DNA from: Planctomycetaceae bacterium
GTDB taxonomy: Bacteria > Planctomycetota > Planctomycetia > Pirellulales > Pirellulaceae
Direction of reading: 5' to 3'
Length of the DNA: 64,000 nucleotides
Assembly: GCA_020638995.1 (NCBI GenBank)
Contig: JACKHM010000004.1
Coordinates: forward strand, 434,001 to 498,000
Part shown: in pieces, positions 14,159-23,514 of the stretch
Numbering within the stretch: position 1 is the first letter of the stretch
How the letters are laid out: the number at the start of each line of letters is the position of its first letter
Notes under the pieces: model-generated
What the model was told of the DNA's origin: nothing
Seen by the model: only the letters and a program-made list of their open reading frames with translations
Database searches by the model: none
Position numbers and translations under genes: made by a program

Positions 14159-16354
14159 ATGAAAGACCACATGCTTTGTAACAACACGCAATTGCGCTCC
14201 TTTGTGGTGATGTGCATCTGTCTCGCCACGAGTGCAGCTGTTGGCGAAGACGAACTCAACGTGCTCACTGATCACCCCGGCAAGCACCTGGAATTGCTGC
14301 TGAAGCGACAATTCAACGAGCAGCTTGATCGGCGACTCGCAGCTTACAGCGAGCTAAAGAGCCGAGCTGATTGCGAGAGGTGGCAGCGCGAGCGACGTGG
14401 CTTTTTCCTTCGCCAGATTGGCGGACTGCCTGAGCGCACGCCACTGAATGCAAGAGTCGTCGGTGCGTTGAAAGGCGACGGTTATCGCGTTGAGAAGATT
14501 CTCTTTGAAAGCAGGCCTCGACATCACGTCACGGCGAATCTGTATCTGCCGGAAGCAGCGGGACCTTATCCAGGTGTCATTGTGCCATGTGGACACAGTC
14601 ACGATGGCAAGGCCGCTAGCGGGTATCAGCGGATGTCGATTCTCTTGGCGCGGCACGGCATGGCGGCCTTGTGCTACGACCCGATCGGGCAAGGCGAACG
14701 GTATCAATCGCTCGACTTCGAGCACGACCACGAGACGTTCGAATCGGTATCGTATCGGCTGGAAACGCCCCATCCGCGTGTGCAGTTTCTTTGTACGACG
14801 GAACACACGTTGATGGGCGTGAGCTGCATTCTGTTGGGAACTAACACCGCTCAGTTCCGCATCTGGGACGGCATGCGAGCGATCGACTATCTGCAAAGCC
14901 GCGACGATATTCTCGCCGACAAGATTGGTTGCACGGGCAACTCGGGGGGCGGCACGCTGACCGCCTACTTGATGGCGCTTGACGACCGCATCGTGGCGGC
15001 GGCACCGGCGTGTTACCTGACAACATTTCAACGATTGATCGACACCAAAGGCGCACAGGACGCAGAACAGAATATCTTCGGTCAGATCGCGGTCGGTATG
15101 GACGAGCCGGACTACGTGATGATGCGTGCTCCAAAGCCAACACTGATCTGCGCGAGCACTCGCGATGCCACGTTCGACATTGGCGGAACGTGGGATCTGT
15201 TTCGGCAGTCAAAACGGTTCTACGCCCGCCTTGGTTTTCCCGAACGCGTGGAACTGAACGAGGCAGACGTGCCGCACGGCATGTATCTGCAACACCGCGA
15301 AGCGATCGCGAGCTGGATGCACCGCTGGTTGCTGGGCCAAGACAAAGTGATTCGGGAAGTCGATCCCCAAACGCTGCCCGATCCGATCAGCGACGAAGAA
15401 CTGCGAGCGATCAGTGAAGGGGACTGGACCGCGAAAGACCTCTATTGCACCCCCGACGGGCAGGTGTTGCTGATGCAGGGCGAGAAGTCGGTGTTTCAAA
15501 TCAACGCTGATATCGAACAAGCTTTGCGAGCCGAACGCGAGGCAACGTGGACGACCCTGAATGACGAGCAACGTCGCGAGTTGATTCGCAAAACGATCCT
15601 CGGTGAAGAGCTTCAAACCCCGACAAACTCACCTGACGAAGCGGCGATCGCTGGAGACCAGCACAACAAAGTGAAGACGATCGGAACGATCCAACGCGAC
15701 GGATACCGAATCGAGAAAGTCGTACTCGTCGGCAATGAACATGAGCTTGCCTTGCCCGGACTGCTATTCGTTCCCGAAACCATCTCGAAGTCTCCCGTGC
15801 TGTATCTGGATGGCAACGATATGAAAGCGGAAGCTCAACCCGGCGGCCGTTGTGAGCAACTCGCCAAAGCCGGGCATGTCGTGTTGTCCGCCGAGTTAAG
15901 CGGCATTGGGGAAACAGAAACCGGCCACGACAAGCAGGACTATGGTCGCGGCCGGTTTGGCCGGGACGTGCAAGAAATCTATTTGGCCTATCTGATGGGG
16001 CGATCGTTCGTGGGGATGAGGTCCGCCGATGTCTTTCGTTGGTCGGACTATCTGTCTCGGTACGGATCGCATGACAGGCCGCGCGCGATACAACTGATCG
16101 CGACCGACGAAGCCACGATCCCGGCGCTTCACGCAGCGGCACTCGAACCGATGCGTTTCGAGAGTGTTCACTTACAACGCATGGTTCGCTCCTGGGCGGA
16201 TGTCGTCGCCGCGCCGGAGAGCATGAACCAACTCGTTAATTCCGTTCACGGAGCACTGCGGCACTACGACTTGCCGGAACTGGTGGAACTCGTCGGTCGC
16301 GAGCGCGTGACAATCGAACAGCCTGTCGATGCAAGTGGTCGACAGATAAATTGA
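14159..16354 (+). CDS. Secreted tandem alpha/beta hydrolase, acetylxylan esterase-like
   Basis: A 731-residue exported protein with a signal peptide over about residues 12-29 (LRSFVVMCICLATSAAVG). The first alpha/beta-hydrolase domain (about residues 100-400) has PGVIVPCGHSHDGKA, ALCYDPIGQGER, the nucleophile elbow GCTGNSGGG and a late DVPHGMY histidine. A second hydrolase-like domain (about 500-700) starts ILGEELQTP and has ELALPGLLFVPE and SAELSGIGETETG, but I see no serine elbow there, so it may be non-catalytic. The layout matches planctomycete proteins annotated as acetylxylan esterase or dienelactone hydrolase. It is followed by a sulfatase, which fits removal of acyl and sulfate groups from polysaccharides. 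Either ATG (14159 or 14171) could start translation. Confidence 0.82.
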   Translation: MKDHMLCNNTQLRSFVVMCICLATSAAVGEDELNVLTDHPGKHLELLLKRQFNEQLDRRLAAYSELKSRADCERWQRERRGFFLRQIGGLPERTPLNARVVGALKGDGYRVEKILFESRPRHHVTANLYLPEAAGPYPGVIVPCGHSHDGKAASGYQRMSILLARHGMAALCYDPIGQGERYQSLDFEHDHETFESVSYRLETPHPRVQFLCTTEHTLMGVSCILLGTNTAQFRIWDGMRAIDYLQSRDDILADKIGCTGNSGGGTLTAYLMALDDRIVAAAPACYLTTFQRLIDTKGAQDAEQNIFGQIAVGMDEPDYVMMRAPKPTLICASTRDATFDIGGTWDLFRQSKRFYARLGFPERVELNEADVPHGMYLQHREAIASWMHRWLLGQDKVIREVDPQTLPDPISDEELRAISEGDWTAKDLYCTPDGQVLLMQGEKSVFQINADIEQALRAEREATWTTLNDEQRRELIRKTILGEELQTPTNSPDEAAIAGDQHNKVKTIGTIQRDGYRIEKVVLVGNEHELALPGLLFVPETISKSPVLYLDGNDMKAEAQPGGRCEQLAKAGHVVLSAELSGIGETETGHDKQDYGRGRFGRDVQEIYLAYLMGRSFVGMRSADVFRWSDYLSRYGSHDRPRAIQLIATDEATIPALHAAALEPMRFESVHLQRMVRSWADVVAAPESMNQLVNSVHGALRHYDLPELVELVGRERVTIEQPVDASGRQIN

Positions 16355-16389
16355 TGACACAAAGATAAGGCAGAGCGTTTGTATGAAGC

Positions 16390-16528
16390 ACTTTCGTGCT
16401 CTTTGCCGCGGTGCTGTTTGTGCCGCTGTTCGCATTACACCGGAGGTCTCGGAGGTGGGCTGACCGTCGATGAGGATACGAAAGATGCTGCCATTGCGAG
16501 ATTTTCCGCCGACAACACTAAGACTTGA
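16390..16528 (+). pseudogene. Possible decayed exported protein fragment
   Basis: Directly before the sulfatase start, one frame reads FVLFAAVLFVPLFA, a signal-peptide-like run, and another frame then reads YTGGLGGGLTVDEDTKDAAI to a TGA at 16526. Together they look like the two ends of an exported protein joined by deletion and frameshift. No family is recognised and the stretch is short. Confidence 0.3.
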
Positions 16529-16531
16529 AAA

Positions 16532-17926
16532 ATGAAACTTCCACTCACGCTATTCGGTGCCCTCTTGTTCGTGCTGTATGCCGCGTCGGACGCGACTGCC
16601 GAGACGCGGCCCAACATTGTCTTCATCTTCGCCGACGACTGGGGTTGGGGTGACCTGAGCTGTCATGGGCATCCGTACGTGAAGACTCCCAACATCGACC
16701 GTCTGGCGAAAGAAGGGACGGACTTTCATCGCTTCACGGTCGCCAGCGGCGTCTGCTCGCCCAGCCGGACCGCCGTCATGACCGGACATTTTCCAGCCCG
16801 TTACAACATTGATGGGCATTTTGCCTGGGTGTCGCAGAACGAGAAACGCAACATGCCGGACTGGGTGAGTCCGCGGGCTCCGCTGCTGCCCCGTTTTCTA
16901 CAACAGGCTGGCTACGCGACGGCCCACTTCGGCAAGTGGCATCTGTCGAACGACATGATTCCCGATTCACCGCTGCCCAGCGAATACGGTTACGACGAGT
17001 ACGGTGCGTTCAATTGTGCCGGAGAGCAGATGCCGGTTCACGAAGATGCCGAGAACGCGATCGCGTTCATCGAGAAGAGTCACCGCGCGCAGCAGCCGTT
17101 CTTCATCAATCTGTGGATTCATGAGCCTCACACACCATTCCACACCGTGCCAAAATATGAATGGCGATTCCGTGACATGAAGAGTCGCGAGGATGCGATC
17201 TACGCGTCTGTTTTGTCACACGCTGACGATCGGATTGGGAAGGTACTGGACGCTCTCGACCGGCTGAAACTGACCGACAATACGCTCGTAATCTTTAGTT
17301 CCGATAACGGACCAGCGCGAGCGGCCCGCCCCACGGAACTCGATCTGCAATACGACACCGCCACCGGAGCGGGCTGGGGCATCGCTGCTTCCAAAGGAAT
17401 CACCGGCGGTCGCAAAGGTTACAAAGCTGCGCTGTTTGAAGGCGGCATCGGAGTCCCGTTCATCGCTCGCTGGCCGGGGAAGATCGCCGCCGGAAAGGTT
17501 GATAACACTTCGCTGATTTCCGCAGTCGATCTGCTGCCGACGTTCTGCGATATCGCTGACGCAGAACTTCCTGTCGACTATCAGCCCGATGGAATCAGCC
17601 AAGTTACCACGCTCATGGGGCGTCCGTCGCCGGATCGGATCAAGCCACTCTTCTGGAAAATCGATGCAAAATGGCCGCCGCGTCCAGAATCCCCCAACCA
17701 CTGGGCAGGCTTTGTCATTGTGGAGCAGCACTGGAAGCTGCTTATGAGTACCGACCGGAGTCATATCGAACTCTACGATCTGCAACAGGATCCATTCGAG
17801 AAGGTCGACCTGAGCCCCTCTCAACCAAAGGTCATCGCGGAACTGCGTCAAAAACTCAACGATTGGCAGGCCTCACTTCCGGCTCATCCGAGTGGCGACG
17901 TCTTCTCGCAGCTACGCGAAAAGTAG
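16532..17926 (+). CDS. Sulfatase (arylsulfatase A-type, exported)
   Basis: A 464-residue sulfatase with signal peptide MKLPLTLFGALLFVLYAASDA. Metal-binding RPNIVFIFADDWGWGDLSC occurs at about residues 27-45, and the catalytic CSPSR (about residues 75-79, in GVCSPSRTAVMTG) is the cysteine-type motif converted to formylglycine by a sulfatase-maturing enzyme. Later family features are GKWHL at about 133, HEPHTPF at about 190 and the SSDNGP metal site at about 254, followed by GYKAALFEGGIGVPFIARWPGKI. Full length for the family. It starts four bases after the remnant stop. It would hydrolyse sulfate esters, probably on algal or host glycans; substrate unknown. A truncated relative lies at 11290. 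Confidence 0.93.
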   Translation: MKLPLTLFGALLFVLYAASDATAETRPNIVFIFADDWGWGDLSCHGHPYVKTPNIDRLAKEGTDFHRFTVASGVCSPSRTAVMTGHFPARYNIDGHFAWVSQNEKRNMPDWVSPRAPLLPRFLQQAGYATAHFGKWHLSNDMIPDSPLPSEYGYDEYGAFNCAGEQMPVHEDAENAIAFIEKSHRAQQPFFINLWIHEPHTPFHTVPKYEWRFRDMKSREDAIYASVLSHADDRIGKVLDALDRLKLTDNTLVIFSSDNGPARAARPTELDLQYDTATGAGWGIAASKGITGGRKGYKAALFEGGIGVPFIARWPGKIAAGKVDNTSLISAVDLLPTFCDIADAELPVDYQPDGISQVTTLMGRPSPDRIKPLFWKIDAKWPPRPESPNHWAGFVIVEQHWKLLMSTDRSHIELYDLQQDPFEKVDLSPSQPKVIAELRQKLNDWQASLPAHPSGDVFSQLREK

Positions 17927-17987
17927 ATTTTCTACGATCACAGGTATAATCGACAACGCTTCCCTCTGTGGAATCGTTCGAGCCAGA

Positions 17988-18173
17988 ATGCTCCAGAATG
18001 TGCTCGGGACCCTTGCGGCAACATTCATGTTCTTCTCGTTTGTCGTGCCCGTACTGACCTTCACGGCAAACCTCAGACGCCGGCGAAGCCTGCGTCCGGG
18101 CCGTTTGTACTTGCTGACGGCTCTCAAGGGTTTTCTCTTGGCGGTTGCCGCAGCGTGGATGGCGGATTGCTGA
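17988..18173 (+). CDS. Possible small membrane protein
   Basis: A 61-residue frame beginning MLQNVLGTLAATFMFFSFVV has two hydrophobic helices (about 5-24 and 41-58) separated by an arginine-rich loop (NLRRRRSLRPGR), a plausible hairpin membrane protein. It lies between the sulfatase and the convergent oxidoreductase. No family is recognised, the ribosome site is weak and other frames compete, so it may be spurious. Confidence 0.3.
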   Translation: MLQNVLGTLAATFMFFSFVVPVLTFTANLRRRRSLRPGRLYLLTALKGFLLAVAAAWMADC

Positions 18174-18277
18174 CACCGGTAACGATGGAAAGCGCGGCAA
18201 AAGATACGAACCTGCACGCCAACTTCATGACGGAGATCCGTCACATTGTTCAACGTTTGATAAAGCAACCAATCGTT

Positions 18278-19276
18278 TCAGTCAGCTTCCAGCACATACT
18301 TTCCGAACTGCGGCGAATCCGCCATTTGGTCAATCGCTCGATTGCCTTCTCTCAGCGGAAATACTGCATCGATAATCGGTTTGATGCGATGTTTGTCGAC
18401 AAATGCAAGCATGTCGGCGAAATCTTGTGGTGATCCCATCGTCGATCCTTGCAGGCGGAGTTGTTTCCAAAACACTTTGAATAGATCCAACTTCGCTGGG
18501 GGGCCGGTCGTTGCGCCGTAGTTGACAATGCGGCCGCCTGGCCCAGCGATATTGATGAGCGCCGCATAGCCGGCCCCGGCCGCGCTGTCGATGATCAGGT
18601 TGGGAGAACGGTCTTGCGAGGCGCATTGCTTCGACCAATCGTCCTCTTTGTAATTAAAACCGCCTTGAGCCCCCATCGAGATCGCGCGCGAGATCTTGTC
18701 GTTTGATGAAGAAGTCACCCAGACGCTTGCTCCAGCAGCCACAGCAAACTGTAACGCAAATGTCGCGACACCGCCTCCAACGCCTGTAATCAATACGGTC
18801 TCGCCGCCCCGTAGCCCACCTTGCGAGAAAGTCGCTCGGTAAGCTGTCACGCCAGCCAAAGGCAAAGCGGCAGCCTCATACCAGTTCAAGTGCGATGGCT
18901 TGACGTGAAGTTGAGTCGCCGGGACGAGGACCTCCGTAGCGAATGTTCCATCTCGTGGTAACCCCAAGATGTTGAACTCGCTTCCCTGTGATGCTTGAGC
19001 GTCGCCCCAGTTCAATCCGGGGTTAACGATGACTTCTTTACCGATCCACTGCGGATCGACGCCTTCACCAACTTGAGACACAATGCCTGCGCCATCAGAT
19101 CCGAGCACCACCGGCGGCTTGATGCCCGGATACAGGCCTTGCGTGATGAAATAATCGCGGCGATTGAGCGCAGACGCCTTGAGTTGAACAACCGCCTCGC
19201 CGGGCAAGGCTTCCAGCGACGGGCGTTCTTCAAGCTCCAACGGTCGATGCGTGGCTTTGAGCGTTAGTGCCTTCAT
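18278..19276 (-). CDS. MDR-family zinc-less oxidoreductase (quinone oxidoreductase-like)
   Basis: A 332-residue medium-chain dehydrogenase/reductase. The GroES-like domain has LNRRDYFITQGLYPGIKPPVVLGSDGAG (about residues 40-67, quoted in part) and the nucleotide domain has GETVLITGVGGGVATFALQFA (about 150-170), the GxGxxG-type dinucleotide fold of quinone oxidoreductases and YogA/PA-type members. The catalytic-zinc cysteine is absent (N-R-R-D at that place) as in quinone oxidoreductases. The ATG at 19276 has AAGGA eight bases upstream; the upstream extension in the open frame is not protein-like. Cytoplasmic, monocistronic. Substrate unknown. Confidence 0.85.
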   Translation of the reverse strand: MKALTLKATHRPLELEERPSLEALPGEAVVQLKASALNRRDYFITQGLYPGIKPPVVLGSDGAGIVSQVGEGVDPQWIGKEVIVNPGLNWGDAQASQGSEFNILGLPRDGTFATEVLVPATQLHVKPSHLNWYEAAALPLAGVTAYRATFSQGGLRGGETVLITGVGGGVATFALQFAVAAGASVWVTSSSNDKISRAISMGAQGGFNYKEDDWSKQCASQDRSPNLIIDSAAGAGYAALINIAGPGGRIVNYGATTGPPAKLDLFKVFWKQLRLQGSTMGSPQDFADMLAFVDKHRIKPIIDAVFPLREGNRAIDQMADSPQFGKYVLEAD

Positions 19277-19514
19277 TGAAATCCTTGAGACGCGGCGCGA
19301 ATGAGTTGAGGAAATGGTTTCGTTTCTAGGGTCGCGAATGTCTGCGACGCGGCGAACTCGAGTATATCTCAGGTGGCGACTTTTACCGAGTCGAGTGGAC
19401 GCATCAACGCACGCTCGCTCTGCGAACTTGTCGGAATCCATTGGCGCAGCATTTGCTTCGCTCGTTGATCGAGGAGATGTGGTGAACTGATCGCAAATAA
19501 AGAGAGGTTACGCA

Positions 19515-21260
19515 ATGATTTGCAGACTTCGTGCATTCATGTCTCTCGCGGTGGCATTCGCCCTGTGTGCTGACATTGATGCAGCGGTATTGGCAAGAGT
19601 AAATCTGCAGAGCGACGGGGCGATTGAGCCGCCGGGTGATCGCATCGCAGTTACAGTGATATTCCTGCCAGGAGAGACAGAGCTCACGGTCGATGTGCGC
19701 GTATTTGCGCGGCTCGAAATGGGACAGTCAATCAGCGCCGTCGTCAGCCGGGATCCACAACAGGCCGACGATGCAGGCAATCTCTGGATCAGCAAGGTTA
19801 TCCGGCGCAAAGCAGATACGAATGCAGCTTCCGTAGACATCGTCGTTCCCTACGCGAGTATGAAGCTGCCAGAGGGAATTCACGAACTAGCATACGAGAT
19901 CACAGGCCGACGAGATGACGAAATCGACTTCGTGAAGGCTACGGAGATGAACGCGGTCGTCGTGAGCCAACAGACTCGGACATCGATGCTACTAGCTCAG
20001 GATACCCTTCGCTATGTCGAGCGGCAGACGACTCGGACTGCCATTGTCGTCGAGGACAACGGGATTTCGGAACGGCAGGTTCAAATTGCAACTCCCAAGC
20101 CCTTGTTCGCTTTTCAACAGAGGTCTGTTGCCGTTAACATCCCCGGTGAGTTCTCGCGACCGATGATGGCGAAAGCAATGTTGCCTCGCGAAAAGCCCGT
20201 CGATGAAGATACCCTGGCAGCAATTCCATTGGAAGGGCAAGCATGGGAGTCGTTGGCTAAATTCGAACCGAAACGCAATCGAACTATTTTCTACGCCACC
20301 AACCGCGAAGTCATTGCACCGGATGAAAGGTCGCCAGCGAGATTCGGTAATACCGTGGGAGAACTGAGCTTTGGTGCCTGCACGATCAATATTCCCATTG
20401 AACACCATACAAAGGGCAGCCTTGAGGTTCCCAGCTGGTGGAACTCGCGTGACCCGGCAAATTACTTCCTCGTTGAATCGCTCGATCCACTTGATATTCA
20501 AGCGTTTCGTCAACAGACGTCGAAGGATGATATTTTGCTTTTTGTGCATGGTTACAACACGAATTTCAAGTTCGCGGTGCTTCGTACTGGGCAGCTTGTG
20601 CATGACTTAGCGTTTCCCGGACATGGAGTTTCATTCAGCTGGCCCTCAACGGGCCGTCTGACTGGCTACTTTCAGGACGAGACGGTCGCGCAAGCGAGTG
20701 TACCCGCGCTAGTGCAGCTCTTCACCGACCTTCAGGAGACTGCAACTTCAGAAGTGCCTGAGCCGGAAACGCCCGAGCGGAAAATTCATATTATCGCACA
20801 CAGCATGGGAAATCGTGTGCTCTTGCAAGCGATGCGATACTTTGAACTTCAACAAAGTCAGCCACGCGAACAAAAGTTGTTCGGCCAGGTCGCGCTCGCT
20901 GCGCCCGATGTCAGCGGTGCACTATTTGGTGCATTGATTCCTAGTCTCGTTCGACAAGCCGACCACGTGACCTTGTACTATTGCGAGGCGGATCAGGCGC
21001 TTCAAGCGTCACGCGAAGTTCATCAAGACAAGCCCGTCGGGCTGGGTCCCTGCTTCGCGGAAGGTGTCGATACGATCAATGCCGACGCTGTCAACACCGA
21101 TGTAATAGGTCATGGCTATTACGCGTCTGCGCATGAGTTGCTGACTGACCTGCGTCTGTACTTGGTGAATCGGCTGCCACCGGATGATAGACTCCCGCCT
21201 CTGGGGAAACGGACGGAAGTAATCGGATTCTCTCACTGGGCATTTGCACCGCCACAGTGA
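19515..21260 (+). CDS. Exported alpha/beta hydrolase, DUF900 type
   Basis: A 581-residue protein with signal peptide MICRLRAFMSLAVAFALCADIDAA. The first 250 residues are beta-rich and unassigned. The C-terminal 330 residues carry the DUF900 (COG4782) hydrolase: RTIFYATNRE at about 255, FGNTVGELSFGACTINIP at about 278, the oxyanion loop LLFVHGYNTNF at about 344 and the nucleophile elbow IIAHSMGNRVL at about 432, with a late GHGYYASAHELLTD histidine. This family is widespread and its substrate is not known. GAGG precedes the ATG. It stands alone, convergent with the kinase fusion gene after it. Confidence 0.85.
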   Translation: MICRLRAFMSLAVAFALCADIDAAVLARVNLQSDGAIEPPGDRIAVTVIFLPGETELTVDVRVFARLEMGQSISAVVSRDPQQADDAGNLWISKVIRRKADTNAASVDIVVPYASMKLPEGIHELAYEITGRRDDEIDFVKATEMNAVVVSQQTRTSMLLAQDTLRYVERQTTRTAIVVEDNGISERQVQIATPKPLFAFQQRSVAVNIPGEFSRPMMAKAMLPREKPVDEDTLAAIPLEGQAWESLAKFEPKRNRTIFYATNREVIAPDERSPARFGNTVGELSFGACTINIPIEHHTKGSLEVPSWWNSRDPANYFLVESLDPLDIQAFRQQTSKDDILLFVHGYNTNFKFAVLRTGQLVHDLAFPGHGVSFSWPSTGRLTGYFQDETVAQASVPALVQLFTDLQETATSEVPEPETPERKIHIIAHSMGNRVLLQAMRYFELQQSQPREQKLFGQVALAAPDVSGALFGALIPSLVRQADHVTLYYCEADQALQASREVHQDKPVGLGPCFAEGVDTINADAVNTDVIGHGYYASAHELLTDLRLYLVNRLPPDDRLPPLGKRTEVIGFSHWAFAPPQ

Positions 21261-21285
21261 TCGAACATTGCATCAGGTTACACGT

Positions 21286-22893
21286 TCACGTTGTGTCACC
21301 GAATGACGCCCGTCGCAAAGCCTCGAACACTTTCTTCATGGGATCGCCGAGACTTTCAGATGTATCGACCGAGAGGGATTGCTGACCGGGGGGATCGGGC
21401 TCCTCGGAGAGCTGCTGTTGTACAAAGAAGTCAGGTCTCGCATCAGATAAAGCTCCACCTCTCAGCATTCGGTCCTTAATCCGCTGCAGGACAAGTTGGT
21501 CGGGGCCATGGCACCGAATGGTGAGCAACTCGGCCTTCTGCCGAAGCGCCAATTGCCTGGCGCTGTCCCGAAGTGTTGATGCCAGATAGGTACCGTCTAA
21601 AACGACGGACATGCCGATGCTTAACAGTCGCTCTGCTTCCTCATGCATCCTGTCATAAACAAGCATCCGGTTTTCACTCCGGTAACGCCCGGCATTGAAA
21701 TCCGTGTGTTCCGCTTGCACCCCAAACAGAGACTTGCGAATAGCATCCGTTTGAAGCAGTTCAAAGCCGAGTTGCCCGCAAATCATTTCGGCCAGAGTCG
21801 ATTTCCCCGTTCCTGGTAATCCACGGATCAAGATAAGCAAGGGTGGGGCTAACAAGCGGCTGTATCGATCCGCAAGATCGAGGTACTGGCCGGCGAGCGC
21901 GAGTTGTCGTTTTCGGAGATTCGCGGTCAGTTGCTCTGCACGCAGTGCAGAGACTTTCGCCCGCACGCTAGCTCGATAAAGTCGATAGAAGTCGATCAGG
22001 GACGTTGGCGGCGTGTCGCCACTTTGTTCAAAGTATCGGTCGAATACGGTTGCCGTGACGTTCGGTTCGCCAATGAGATCGCATTCCATCGCAAGAAATG
22101 CTAGTTCATCGACGACGTCCAAAGTGCGAAGTTGTTGGTTGAACTCGATACAGTCTATGATGACGGGAGAGGGCGTGAAATAAATATGCTCGGGTCGCAG
22201 GTCACCATGACCTTCAACGATTCGCCCATCACACACTCGTGCGTCAAGCATGTCCGGCGCTAGTTTGAGAACGCGGAGCTGCGCCGAGTGCGTGCGACGA
22301 ACTTGGCGTGAGTCCAATCCATGTGAGGCGGCCACTAGTTCGTCACGATTGGCAATCACATGCTCTTCAATGCTGCGTCGATACTCATTGACCGTCATGG
22401 TCACTGGTGGCAATTGGTTGTAAAATCGCGACAACGAATTCGCCAAGTCCTCGATCGTGACGGAGGTAACTCTTCCTTCTCGTAAAAGAGTATCCAGAGA
22501 CTTGCTGGCCGGTAGTCTCTGCATTTTAACGAGCCAATCCACAGGAATACCGGGTTGATCGATCGCGATAACCCCCTGTTCATTTCGCACGACGGGAACC
22601 ACACCCAGATAAACTCTTGGTGCGAGTCGGCGATTCAATCTCACTTCGTTCTCACAAGCTTCGCGTCGCAACTTCACGGTACTGAAATCGACAAAGTCAA
22701 ATCGAACTGGCTTCTTAAGCTTGTATGCGAAGCGATCTGTTAGAAAAACCGTCGAAATATGCGTTTCGATCACTTCAACGGTATTCGTTTTTGCAGCAGA
22801 CGCAAGCGCCTGTCGTATTAGCTCTTTGACTTCGATGAACGAAGCCGAGTCGCTCGCCACCGCTCGATCGTTAGACATCAATGAAGTAGTCAT
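21286..22893 (-). CDS. Fusion of APH-like kinase domain and P-loop kinase
   Basis: A 535-residue two-domain protein of the COG2187/COG0645 type. Residues about 20-330 resemble aminoglycoside phosphotransferase/protein-kinase folds: VFLTDRFAYKLKKPV holds the ATP-binding lysine and VEGHGDLRPEHIYFT the catalytic HGDLxxxH. Residues about 345-510 form a zeta-toxin-like ATPase with Walker A LIRGLPGTGKSTLAEMI and VVLDGTYL as the second motif. Relatives are often found near universal stress proteins; the substrate is unknown. AAGGAG is eight bases upstream of the ATG. It is 38 bp downstream of the ybaK-like gene on the same strand and probably shares its transcript. Confidence 0.85.
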   Translation of the reverse strand: MTTSLMSNDRAVASDSASFIEVKELIRQALASAAKTNTVEVIETHISTVFLTDRFAYKLKKPVRFDFVDFSTVKLRREACENEVRLNRRLAPRVYLGVVPVVRNEQGVIAIDQPGIPVDWLVKMQRLPASKSLDTLLREGRVTSVTIEDLANSLSRFYNQLPPVTMTVNEYRRSIEEHVIANRDELVAASHGLDSRQVRRTHSAQLRVLKLAPDMLDARVCDGRIVEGHGDLRPEHIYFTPSPVIIDCIEFNQQLRTLDVVDELAFLAMECDLIGEPNVTATVFDRYFEQSGDTPPTSLIDFYRLYRASVRAKVSALRAEQLTANLRKRQLALAGQYLDLADRYSRLLAPPLLILIRGLPGTGKSTLAEMICGQLGFELLQTDAIRKSLFGVQAEHTDFNAGRYRSENRMLVYDRMHEEAERLLSIGMSVVLDGTYLASTLRDSARQLALRQKAELLTIRCHGPDQLVLQRIKDRMLRGGALSDARPDFFVQQQLSEEPDPPGQQSLSVDTSESLGDPMKKVFEALRRASFGDTT

Positions 22894-22931
22894 GCAAACG
22901 CTCCTTCGTCGACGCTCGGTAGGCGAAAGGA

Positions 22932-23399
22932 CTAGTCCGGTTGCACGGCAAACCTCGCAACGAGCGGCTCTTCGATGTGATGAAAGTCTTCGTAACGCAT
23001 GCGAATCGCCTCGTGATGGTCATTTCCTTCGAAGACGATTTCTTCGTCTTGGGTAAGACTTTCTTCGACGAGCGTCTTCATGTCGTACTGGGATCCGAAT
23101 GGTGGCAGTACACCCATCTCGCAGTCGAAGCAACGCTCTTTGATCTCGAGTTCTGTTGCCAACTCAATCTTGCTGCCGCCGAAGGCATCTGACACTTTTT
23201 GTAAGTCGATCGTCTTGGTCGCAGGCAAAACAGCGACGATGTAGGCGTAGGCATGGTCTGCTCGGAGCAAGACCGTTTTCGCGACTTCACGTCCCGGAAC
23301 ATGCAACTCCTGAGCAAGACGCTGCGCATCATAGACATCTCGGTGAGTAATGGCTTCGTACGGAACGTGCCTTTCTCGTAACAATTCTTGAACATTCAT
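22932..23399 (-). CDS. YbaK/ProX-type aminoacyl-tRNA deacylase
   Basis: A 155-residue single-domain protein. The YbaK/EbsC fold is shown by the N-terminal MNVQELLRERHVPYEAITH, then VPGREVAKTVLLRAD (the conserved K of the active site, about residue 41), YIVAVLPATKTIDL and the GVLPPFG loop at about 96-102, which is diagnostic for the family. Members hydrolyse mischarged Ala/Cys-tRNA in trans. AGGAG precedes the ATG. It lies between the kinase fusion and the biotinyl-fold protein on the minus strand; a 6-bp dyad sits 30 bp upstream. Assignment to a particular amino acid is not possible from the sequence. Confidence 0.9.
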   Translation of the reverse strand: MNVQELLRERHVPYEAITHRDVYDAQRLAQELHVPGREVAKTVLLRADHAYAYIVAVLPATKTIDLQKVSDAFGGSKIELATELEIKERCFDCEMGVLPPFGSQYDMKTLVEESLTQDEEIVFEGNDHHEAIRMRYEDFHHIEEPLVARFAVQPD

Positions 23400-23434
23400 G
23401 GCAGCTCTCCTCTCTTAGACAACGCCGTGATCCG

Positions 23435-23448
23435 CGTGACTTGTCACG
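23435..23448. promoter_or_regulatory. Dyad CGTGAC-tt-GTCACG
   Basis: A perfect 6-bp inverted repeat with a two-base centre, about 35 bp upstream of the ybaK-like start codon. Its position fits an operator or the stem of a leader hairpin. No cognate regulator is identified. Confidence 0.3.
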
Positions 23449-23514
23449 TTCTTGTGACTCGCCACCACGAGAATGTTGATGCAAACCCTGCGCCGCAATT
23501 GCTGATAGGTGGCG

